Shown here piece by piece: positions 56,453 through 64,000 of a stretch of DNA of 64,000 nt. The translations under genes were made by a program, and so were the position numbers. This DNA is from Rhodobacter capsulatus (GTDB taxonomy: Bacteria; Pseudomonadota; Alphaproteobacteria; Rhodobacterales; Rhodobacteraceae), in assembly GCF_005144475.1 (NCBI RefSeq), contig NZ_SWJZ01000015.1, forward strand, positions 1 through 64,000. The letters run 5' to 3'. Within the stretch, counting starts at the first letter, position 1, and every line of letters begins with the position of its first letter. The notes beneath the pieces are model-generated. The model did no database searches, was not told the origin of the DNA, and saw only the letters and a list, made by a program, of their open reading frames with translations.

Positions 56453-56958
56453 CAGAGTTTCACTCCGCGCAGGGTGGCCACATCGCGGATCAGCAGCGAA
56501 ACGGCCTGCAACAGCATCAGCCCGAAGCTCAGCGTGATGATCGACTTGATCGGCCACAGCACCGGGCGCCAGGCGGTCGGATTTCGTTCCGACATTTCAA
56601 AGGAATAGACGGTGCTGTCAAAGGCGCCATACAGCATCACGCCCAGATAGAACATCAGACAGAAGACGGTGAAGACATCGGTCAGCGCCTGTCCCTTGCG
56701 CGAGAAGCGACCATAGATCAGGTCCATCCGCACGTTCACATCGGTCTGCAACGCAAAGGGCGCGCCCAGCATGTAATAGGCGACCAGCGTGAACTGCGCC
56801 ATCTCGAGCGTCCAGAGCGCCGGGACATGCACGGCCTTCGTCACCATCGAGACGATCATGATCGCCATGATGAGATAGAGCAGATACATGGCGAACCGGC
56901 CGACGCGCCGGTTCACCCCGTCAATGAAATGCACATAGGCGACAAGCACACGGGGCAT
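56452..56958 (-). CDS. dctQ: TRAP transporter small membrane subunit
   Basis: 168 residues, four predicted helices, with the DctQ pattern (NVRMDLIYGRFSRKGQALTDVF, ERNPTAWRPVLWPIKS). ATG 56958 has GGAGG seven bases upstream; in-frame upstream sequence is non-coding in character. First gene of the operon, divergent from the RpiR-type regulator. Confidence 0.92.
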   Translation of the reverse strand: MPRVLVAYVHFIDGVNRRVGRFAMYLLYLIMAIMIVSMVTKAVHVPALWTLEMAQFTLVAYYMLGAPFALQTDVNVRMDLIYGRFSRKGQALTDVFTVFCLMFYLGVMLYGAFDSTVYSFEMSERNPTAWRPVLWPIKSIITLSFGLMLLQAVSLLIRDVATLRGVKL

Positions 56959-57221
56959 CAGGCGGCCTCCTTCGTTGCACGCGGTTGCATCGGCGCCGCA
57001 GCAGGCCGGATCCGGGCGCTGCGGTCCGCCGCCGCGCATCCCGTGATGACGACCGCGCCTTTTGTCGGTTCTTTCACCCTGGCTCCCTGGTCTTGACGGC
57101 GATTCTGCGATCTCCTGTCGTGCAGGCTTGACCGGACGCAAGAAACTGTCAACTTCATTTCAGGGGAAGCAATTCTGTTACAATCTGTTCGGCAAGGGCG
57201 AACCGCCCGTGCCGCAGCGAG

Positions 57222-58103
57222 GTGCCCGTTTTGGCGGCAGGCAAGGCCACGATCGAGGAGCAATTGCGCCAGGCGATCGACACGATGACGCGCGCGGAAC
57301 GGCAATTGGCGGGCCATGTGCTGCGGCATTATCCGGTGGCGCTGCTCGGCTCGGTCACGCAGCTGGCGCGGGCGGCGCAGGTCAGCTCGCCCACGGTGGT
57401 CCGGCTGGCGCAGAAGATGGGCTATGGCGGCTATCCGGGGCTGCAGGGGGCGGTGCGCGACGAGCTGGAAGCGCGGCTGGAAGGTCCGATCTCGAAGCAC
57501 GACCGCTGGTCGGCGCAGGCGCCGAAAGCCCATGTGCTCAATCGCTTCGCCGATGCGGTGCTGGGCAATCTGCAGGCGACGCTGGCCCAGATCGACCAGC
57601 AGGATTTCGACGCGGCGGCGCATCTGATGGCGGATCCGGCGCGCAAGGTCTTTGCGACGGGGGGCCGGATCACGCTCGCTATGGCGGAATATTTCGTCAC
57701 CCACATGAAGGTGATCCGCCCCGAGGTGGAACTGCTGATGCCGGTCTCGAACGCCTGGCCGCCCGCGCTGCTGGAGATGCGGCCGGGCGATGTGCTGTTG
57801 GTCTTCGACATCCGCCGCTATGAGAACAACGTGCTGCAACTGGTTGAAATGGCTTCCGAACAAGGGGCCGAGGTGGTGCTGGTCACCGACCCCTGGATCA
57901 GCCCCGCGGCGGCGCATGCGCGCTATCGGTTCTCGGTTCAGGTCGAGGTGCCCTCGGCCTGGGACAGCACGGTGGCGATCCAGCTTCTGGTCGAGACGCT
58001 GATGGCGGCGGTGCAGGATCTGACCTGGCAAAGCACCGCAGAGCGGATGGCGCGGCTGGAAGCACTTTACGAACGCGCGCGGTTCTTTCGCGGCCGCAAG
58101 TAA
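57222..58103 (+). CDS. RpiR-family transcription regulator with SIS domain
   Basis: 293 residues: N-terminal RpiR helix-turn-helix (TMTRAERQLAGHVLRHYPVA, LARAAQVSSPTVVRLAQKMG) and C-terminal SIS domain (ARKVFATGGRITLAMAEYFV, MRPGDVLLVFDIRRYENNVL). Divergent from the TRAP/GS/ALDH/ADH operon and therefore its likely regulator. SIS domains usually bind phosphosugars, which does not match an amine-type operon, so the effector is uncertain. GTG start at 57222; a palindromic repeat follows the stop. Confidence 0.88.
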   Translation: MPVLAAGKATIEEQLRQAIDTMTRAERQLAGHVLRHYPVALLGSVTQLARAAQVSSPTVVRLAQKMGYGGYPGLQGAVRDELEARLEGPISKHDRWSAQAPKAHVLNRFADAVLGNLQATLAQIDQQDFDAAAHLMADPARKVFATGGRITLAMAEYFVTHMKVIRPEVELLMPVSNAWPPALLEMRPGDVLLVFDIRRYENNVLQLVEMASEQGAEVVLVTDPWISPAAAHARYRFSVQVEVPSAWDSTVAIQLLVETLMAAVQDLTWQSTAERMARLEALYERARFFRGRK

Positions 58104-58107
58104 GAAA

Positions 58108-58245
58108 AGGGGGGGGGCGCTGCCCCCCTCTTGGCCTCTCGGCCAATTCACCCCCCGGGATATTTGAAGCAAGATAAATGAAAGCCGCAGATCGTGCTTT
58201 TATCTTGCCCCAAATATCCCGGGGGTGCGGGGGCAGCGCCCCCGC
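58108..58245. repeat. Palindromic GGGATATTT repeat, variant copy D
   Basis: Between the RpiR gene and the convergent potA-like gene. Same order as copies A and C, but the inner part of the arms is gaagcaagataaa (58166-58178) against tttatcttgccc (58199-58210) instead of ccaaggtgaaa/tttcaccttgg. Both sides changed and still pair, which supports selection for the hairpin. Confidence 0.87.
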
Positions 58246-58247
58246 CC

Positions 58248-59290
<1,043 letters not shown>

Positions 59291-59294
<4 letters not shown>

Positions 59295-60073
59295 CGCGGG
59301 GCCTTGTCGTGTTTGGTGAACCGGGTGACGAGCTGGATCAGCCCCATGCAGGCCCAGGTGATGATGAAGGCGATGGTGGCGAGCGCGAAGGGCTCATAGG
59401 CGCGGTTGGCCCCCATCAGTTGCAGATAGGGCCCGAAGGCCGGGCGGTCCAGAAGCGCCGCAAGGGTGAATTCGCCCATGACGATGGCAAAGGTGACGAA
59501 GGCGCCCGAGAGCACCGAGACCAGCACATTGGGCAGGATCACCCGCGCCAGGATCGTGCCCCAGCCCGCGCCCAAGGATTGCGCGGCTTCCGTCAGGGTC
59601 GCCACGTCGATGGTGCGCAGCCCGGTGTCGATGGCGCGATACATGTAGGGCAGGCTCAACGTCGCATAGCCGAACAAAAGCAGCAGGTTGGTGCCCGATG
59701 TGGAGCCGGTCAGCGGCAGCCAGCTTGAGGTGTTGTAAAGCCGGATATAGCCGAAGACGATGACGATGGCCGGGATCACCAGCGGCAACAGCGTGACGAA
59801 TTCGATCACCGGGCGCCAATGCGGCAGCTTGAGGCGCACCCAGAACGCCGTCGGCACCACCAGCACGACGCCGAAGACGATGGTCAAGACCGCCATCAGC
59901 ACCGAATAGCTGAAGGTGTCGCGAAAGCGCGGATCGGCGAAGACGACACGGTAGGCCTCAAGACTGTATTCGCCGCGCGTCATCGAGAGCGAGAATTCGA
60001 CAAGCCCCACCAGCGGCAGGATGAAATAGGCCATGCCCAGCAAAAAGATGGCCCAAGCGGCGGCGGTCTTCAT
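59291..60073 (-). CDS. ABC importer permease (PotC-like)
   Basis: 260-residue inner-membrane permease with six helices and the EAA loop EAAQSLGAGWGTILARVILP that docks the ATPase. ATG 60073 overlaps the stop of the upstream permease (ATGA). PotC/PhnV-type by order and length; substrate not deducible. Confidence 0.92.
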
Positions 60074-60963
60074 TTCAGCCACCTTTCCGACCGCATCCGC
60101 AGCCAGATGTACAGGATGTTGGCCAGCGCGGTGATCAGGATCATGCCAAAGGCCATCGCATAGCCCAGATGCGGATTGCCCAGCACGTCGCCGCGGATCT
60201 GCGCAAACAGCATGATCGGCACGATGTTCAGGCTCGATCCCGTCAGCGCGATGGCGGTGGCGACCGCGCCAAAGGCATTGGCGAACAAAAGCGCGAAGGT
60301 GCCCAGAAGCGACGGAAACAGGATCGGCAAGGCGACCGAGGTCCAGTATTGCGTCGCGGTGGCGCCCAAGCTTTGCGCCGCCTCGCGCCATTCGCGCTTC
60401 AGCCCGTCAAGCGCGGGGGTGATGATCAGGATCATCAGCGGGATCTGAAAGAAGATATAGGTGATCGTCAGGCCCCAGAACGACAGGATGTTGAAGCCAT
60501 AGGCGCGCAGGTTGATGCCGAATTCGGTGCGCAGCCAAACGGTTACAAGGCCAAGCGGCCCGAGCGTCGCCAGAAAGGCGAAGGCGAGCGGCACCCCCGC
60601 GAAGTTCGAGGCGACGCCGGAAAAGGTCAGCAGCGGCGCGCGGATGACCCGCGGCAGCCCGCCCAGCACCATCGCGGCGGCCATCAGAAAGCCGATCAGC
60701 GCGCCCAGCGCCGCCGAGGCCACGGAAATCTTGATCGAGATCCAGTAGCTCGCCAGGATCGAGGGGGTGAAGAGCCCGATCAGGTTTTCAAAGGTGAAAC
60801 TGCCATCGGCGCGTTGAAAGGCGCCGATCACGATCTTCATCGTCGGCGCGATCAGGAAAAGCCCGACGAACAGCGCGAAGGGAACGAGGCCCAGCCAGGC
60901 AAGGCTCAACCGTCGGCGAGACGGGGCGGCCGGGGGGGCGGCAGAGGGGGATGTGTCGGTCAC
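60070..60963 (-). CDS. ABC importer permease (PotB-like)
   Basis: 297-residue permease with a Pro/Ala-rich cytoplasmic N-terminus, six helices and EAA loop REAAQSLGATATQYWTSVAL. GTG 60963 is chosen (AAGGG upstream); an earlier frame start would add an Arg-rich stretch over the intergenic hairpin. Coupled to the next permease by ATGA. Confidence 0.88.
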   Translation of the reverse strand: MTDTSPSAAPPAAPSRRRLSLAWLGLVPFALFVGLFLIAPTMKIVIGAFQRADGSFTFENLIGLFTPSILASYWISIKISVASAALGALIGFLMAAAMVLGGLPRVIRAPLLTFSGVASNFAGVPLAFAFLATLGPLGLVTVWLRTEFGINLRAYGFNILSFWGLTITYIFFQIPLMILIITPALDGLKREWREAAQSLGATATQYWTSVALPILFPSLLGTFALLFANAFGAVATAIALTGSSLNIVPIMLFAQIRGDVLGNPHLGYAMAFGMILITALANILYIWLRMRSERWLK

Positions 60964-61034
60964 GGCGGCCCTTGGTCGAGAGCGGGAAAACCGCCCCCGG
61001 GATCCCCGGAGGCGGCGCAGATCTTTCAAGCCGA

Positions 61035-62132
61035 TTATTGGACGTTGGCGCCCACGACCTTGTCCCAGCCCTCGGTGACGGCGGCCTTGTTGGCGGCCTG
61101 CTCGTCAAGGCTCGGGAAATAGGCCTTGGCATAGGCGTCGGCCGGGGGCAGCGCCGCCAGCAGGTCAGCCGGAACCTTGCCCGCCGCCGACATCGCGTTG
61201 AAGCGCGCCGGGTGGCAGTAGCCCTTCAGCCAGAGGTTCTGACCTTCATCCGAATAAAGGTATTCCATCCAGAGTTTCGCGGCATTCGGATGCGGCGCAT
61301 GGGCCGAGATCGCCTGCACATAGACGCCCGCCAGAACGCCGGTCTGCGGCACGACCACCTCGACCGGCGGGTTGCCCTTGAGCGTGTCACGCGCCGACAG
61401 CGCGTTATAGTCCCACATCACGACGATCGGCGTGGCACCTTGCGCCAGCGTGCCCGCCTTGCCGATGACCGGCACGAAATTGCCCGCGTCGTTCATCGCC
61501 TTGAAGTAATCGAGCCCCTTGGCCCCGGCTTCGGCCCCGGCCTTGCCGCCATTGGCCAGACCCGCGGCCAGAACCGCGAGGATCGCCTGGTTCGAGGCGC
61601 GCGGATCGCCCGCCAGCGCCACCTGTCCGGCGTAATCCGATTTCAGCAGATCGGCCCAGTCGGCGGGCGGGGTCGGCACCAGATCCTTGTTCACCATGAA
61701 GGACATGACGCCATAGTAATCGCCATACCAGTAGCCGTCGGCATCCTTGATTTCGGCCGGGATCTCGTCCCAGGTCGAGACCTTGTAGGGCTGGATCAGC
61801 CCCTCTTCCTTGGCCTGCGGGCCGAACGACAGGCCGACGTCGATCACGTCGGGGGCCTGCGGGCCGGTGTTGCCCTTGTTGGCGCGAATCGCCTCCAGCT
61901 CGTCGGCCGAACCGGCGTCGGGGTTCAACTCGTTCACCTTGATGTCGGGATACTTGGCCTTGAAGCCCTCGATCACCGCCCCGTAACCACACCAGTCATG
62001 CGGCAGCGCGATCGTCGTCAGCTGACCCTCGGCCTTGGCGGCAGCTTCGATCGCGGCCAGATCCTCGGCGTGAACAAGCGCCGTCGTGGCCATCAGCAAA
62101 GCCGCACCGGCAAGGACGTGCATCGGTTTCAT
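61035..62132 (-). CDS. ABC importer substrate-binding protein
   Basis: 365 residues: signal peptide MKPMHVLAGAALLMATTALV ending HAED, then a type 2 periplasmic binding protein (family 6-like: AKAEGQLTTIALPHDWCGYG, VNELNPDAGSADELEAIRAN, YYGVMSFMVNKDLVPTPPAD, VVMWDYNALSARDTLKGNPP). Related proteins bind iron(III), polyamines, thiamine or phosphonates; the ligand cannot be told here. First gene of the operon, separated from the permeases by 71 bp containing a GC hairpin that may limit read-through. Confidence 0.9.
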   Translation of the reverse strand: MKPMHVLAGAALLMATTALVHAEDLAAIEAAAKAEGQLTTIALPHDWCGYGAVIEGFKAKYPDIKVNELNPDAGSADELEAIRANKGNTGPQAPDVIDVGLSFGPQAKEEGLIQPYKVSTWDEIPAEIKDADGYWYGDYYGVMSFMVNKDLVPTPPADWADLLKSDYAGQVALAGDPRASNQAILAVLAAGLANGGKAGAEAGAKGLDYFKAMNDAGNFVPVIGKAGTLAQGATPIVVMWDYNALSARDTLKGNPPVEVVVPQTGVLAGVYVQAISAHAPHPNAAKLWMEYLYSDEGQNLWLKGYCHPARFNAMSAAGKVPADLLAALPPADAYAKAYFPSLDEQAANKAAVTEGWDKVVGANVQ

Positions 62133-62424
62133 CTGTCTCTCTCCCCGTTATCGGAAGGTTGGGCCCACTATGGGCACCAGCCAGCACCTAGGCGCGTTCT
62201 GTGACAGTCTGTTGACAGCCAGGCCCCCGGCGGTCGGTCGTGGCCGACAGCGAAAGACTTGCCCGAAAACCAGCCGCTTGCAACATTTCTGTTATCGATC
62301 CGTCACATTCAGCCGGAACGCGAGCTTGCCGCTGCGGCAGGTCGCGCAAGCCCTGCTGCGGGGGGTGGATTTTTCGGGCAACTGCGTCATTCTTGAACTT
62401 GAGCAAACCGAATGGGAGGATGAA

Positions 62425-62742
62425 ATGGCCGAGATTACCAAGGATTTCACCGGGCAGACGGTGATCTGCACCTTCGAGATGACGCCCGCGACGGCGATCG
62501 AGCTGATGGAGGCGCTGCAATCGGCCTATGCCGACTGCATCAGCAAATCGGCGGGCTTCATCGGTGCGGGGCTGCACATGAACGATGCCCACACCCGCAT
62601 CGCCACCTATTCGAAATGGGAAAAGCGCGGCGATTATCAGGCGATGCTGCGCAGCCCCGAGATGATCACCCGCAATCGCCACATCGCCACGCTCTGCCGC
62701 AGCTTCGAGCCGGTGATGTATGAGGTCGCGGCCGATTTCTAG
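62425..62742 (+). CDS. ABM-like dimeric alpha/beta-barrel protein
   Basis: 105 residues. FTGQTVICTFEMTPATAIEL, AGFIGAGLHMNDAHTRIATY and KWEKRGDYQAMLRSPEM fit the antibiotic-biosynthesis-monooxygenase/dimeric alpha-beta barrel fold. Good GGGAGG site before ATG 62425. Divergent from the ABC importer, with which it may share regulation. Enzymatic role unknown; the family includes haem-degrading and quinone-forming oxygenases. Confidence 0.75.
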   Translation: MAEITKDFTGQTVICTFEMTPATAIELMEALQSAYADCISKSAGFIGAGLHMNDAHTRIATYSKWEKRGDYQAMLRSPEMITRNRHIATLCRSFEPVMYEVAADF

Positions 62743-62808
62743 GTCCGAACCGGCCCTGATTCCGGCCCGATTCAGATTTCGTTAACCCTGTGGGCGCAGG
62801 ATCGTTGC

Positions 62809-63273
62809 ATGAGCATCATGGACCGATTCCCGCTTCCGGGGCAGACCCGGTTCTTCACGCTCCGCCTGGCGCGGGCCGGAAGCTGTCTGCTTGTCGATCA
62901 CATCGAAGACCTGCGGGCCGCCTGGGCCGCGATGGTGGCGGATCACCCCACGGTCTGCGGCGCGATGGTGGTTCTGCCCGATCACCTGCATGCGGTGCTG
63001 ACACTGCCGCCGGGGCCGCGGGCGGTGTCGGTGCGCTGGTCGCAATTGCGCCGCGATTTCGCGGGCCGTGTGGCGCCCGAGGCGCCCGAGACGGTCTGGC
63101 AGCCCGAGATCCTGATCGAGCCACTGCCGGATGCGACCGCGGTGAACCGCGCCCTGGCCTTCTGCTGGGAGGCGCCGGTGCGGCTGGGTCTGGCGACGCA
63201 TCCCGAGGACTGGCCCTATTCCTCGCTGCACCGCGATCTGCGGATTGCCGCAAGGCGGCGGTTGGGGGTCTAG
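62809..63273 (+). CDS. REP-associated transposase-like protein (RAYT, Y1 family)
   Basis: 154 residues, short for the IS200/RAYT group. HUH motif VVLPDHLHAVL (His59, His61) is present, as is the C-terminal DWPYSSLH typical of RAYTs. In the preceding helix, where the family has Y-I-H-x-N-P-V, this protein reads FCWEAPVRLGL, so the catalytic Tyr appears replaced by Phe118 and Asn-Pro by Ala-Pro. The structured repeat copy 2 starts 19 bp after its stop. Either a domesticated or a decaying single-strand DNA endonuclease. ATG 62809; no strong ribosome site. Confidence 0.75.
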   Translation: MSIMDRFPLPGQTRFFTLRLARAGSCLLVDHIEDLRAAWAAMVADHPTVCGAMVVLPDHLHAVLTLPPGPRAVSVRWSQLRRDFAGRVAPEAPETVWQPEILIEPLPDATAVNRALAFCWEAPVRLGLATHPEDWPYSSLHRDLRIAARRRLGV

Positions 63274-63291
63274 GCCCCCTGCCCTTCCCCC

Positions 63292-63510
63292 CGGTTTCGG
63301 GCGGATCAGGAAAGGCACTGCCTTTCCCCGCCCGCATCGCCACGGGGTCACAGGACCGTTTCCCCAAGCCTGACAGAGGCCCGCCCCGACCTCGCGGGCG
63401 AGAAGCGCCCGCCAGGTCGGGGCGGGCGCTGGCCGGGACGCTTTGGCGCCCCGGCAGTCCGGGGACGGCTGTTTCGCATGACCTCGGCAATGGCCTCGGT
63501 CAGGGCGACC
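63292..63510 (+). repeat. Structured multi-hairpin repeat, copy 2
   Basis: Second copy of the element at 2514-2738. Identical start ggtttcgggcggatcaggaa and ggaaaggc/gcctttcc hairpin (loop act versus acc). Middle stem here is CCGACCT/AGGTCGG plus GCGGGCG/CGCCCGC around the same agaag loop, where copy 1 has CAGCCCC/GGGGCTG: compensatory changes on both sides. The third hairpin also differs but pairs (ggacgc/gcgcc around tttg). End tcggcaatggcctc conserved. Lies between the RAYT-like gene and nadE. Confidence 0.82.
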
Positions 63511-63527
63511 GCGGCCGGGGCCCAGAC

Positions 63528-64000
63528 TCAGACGGTGTCCCGCCAGCGGTTCACCATCGGATAGCGCCGATCGAGCCAGAACGCCCGTGTCGTCAGCCGC
63601 GGCCCGGGCGCGGACTGGAAGCGCTTCCATTCCGAAACATAAAGCAGATGCTCGATCCGCTTCACCGTGGCGCGCTCAAACCCGGCCGCGACGATCTCCT
63701 CGACCGATTGATCGCCCTCGACCAGACGCTCCAGAATCGCATCCAGCACCTCATAGGGCGGCAGGCTGTCCTGATCCGTCTGGTTCTCGCGCAGCTCGGC
63801 CGAGGGCGGCTTGTCGATGATCGCGACCGGAATGATCTCACCCGCGGGCGCCTGCATCCAGGGCCGATGCGTGGCGTTGCGCCAGCGGCAAGTCTCGAAG
63901 ACGCGGGTTTTATACAGGTCTTTCAGCGGGTTGTAGCCCCCCGCCATGTCGCCGTAGATGGTGCAGTAGCCCACCGCCACCTCGGATTTGTTGCCGGTGG
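63528..64000 (-). CDS. nadE: NAD+ synthetase, C-terminal part (cut by window edge)
   Basis: The gene runs in from the right edge; 157 codons are visible. TGNKSEVAVGYCTIYGDMAG, NPLKDLYKTRVFE, IPVAIIDKPPSAELRENQTD and LPPYEVLDAILERLV are the C-terminal blocks of the NadE synthetase domain (NH3-adding, ATP-dependent, cytosolic). Whether an N-terminal glutaminase domain is present cannot be seen; the C-terminal style (RRYPMVNRWRD) is that of the glutamine-dependent form. The stop at 63528 is 18 bp from the structured repeat. Confidence 0.93.
   Translation of the reverse strand, partial: TGNKSEVAVGYCTIYGDMAGGYNPLKDLYKTRVFETCRWRNATHRPWMQAPAGEIIPVAIIDKPPSAELRENQTDQDSLPPYEVLDAILERLVEGDQSVEEIVAAGFERATVKRIEHLLYVSEWKRFQSAPGPRLTTRAFWLDRRYPMVNRWRDTV

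Overview
The window is 64 kb of very GC-rich, densely packed alphaproteobacterial chromosome. Gene content points to the Rhodobacter group, most likely Rhodobacter capsulatus or a close relative: split MetH, CcmI, ScfR-type regulators, an NDUFS4-like complex I subunit, a GTTC-N7-GTTC LexA box, a true isocitrate lyase/malate synthase pair and a tryptophanase. The species call is inference; no rRNA, tRNA, CRISPR array or origin was seen.

Layout. 0-3.7 kb: RarD-type permease, tryptophanase, a structured repeat, superoxide dismutase, a small basic protein. 3.9-9.3 kb: soxBDAG (heterotetrameric sarcosine oxidase) on the minus strand. 9.5-16.8 kb: ccmI-ruvX-DUF1289, a Hint-domain protein, prfC, dgt, erpA and small proteins. 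17-19.6 kb: a cobalamin riboswitch followed by a decaying B12-uptake locus (ABC ATPase lacking key catalytic residues, frameshifted permease remnant), then a Zur-box-controlled COG0523/CobW GTPase. 19.6-24.5 kb: ScfR-family regulator divergent from malate synthase and isocitrate lyase. 24.6-29.4 kb: an AppA-like protein and the anaerobic ribonucleotide reductase genes, transcribed apart, each behind its own cobalamin riboswitch. 29.4-34.9 kb: a second ScfR regulator divergent from a thioesterase and the 2-methylcitrate cycle (prpD-prpC-prpB). 34.9-41.3 kb: Rieske betaine-monooxygenase-like gbcAB behind a fourth cobalamin riboswitch, then two-piece MetH. 41.4-42 kb: scar with IS3 transposase and DUF3320 remnants. 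42-50 kb: complex I subunit, SOS-regulated uvrB, ugd and Gfc/Yjb-type capsule genes. 50-58.1 kb: RpiR regulator divergent from a TRAP transporter/glutamine-synthetase-like/ALDH/iron-ADH operon. 58.2-62.1 kb: PotABCD-like ABC importer. 62.4-64 kb: ABM-like protein, a REP-associated transposase-like gene beside a structured repeat, and the truncated 3' end of nadE.

Themes. Cobalamin economy runs through the window: four cobalamin riboswitches, B12-dependent MetH, B12-independent NrdD, and a dying B12 importer. C2/C3 and methylamine carbon is handled by the glyoxylate shunt, methylcitrate cycle, betaine monooxygenase and sarcosine oxidase. Two dispersed repeat families occupy intergenic spaces, and both show compensatory base changes in their stems. 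The strongest candidates for something undescribed are the ~220-bp multi-hairpin repeat next to the RAYT-like gene, the glycyl-radical domain of NrdD encoded as a separate 62-aa protein, and the AppA-like protein with eroded flavin and heme sites under B12 control.
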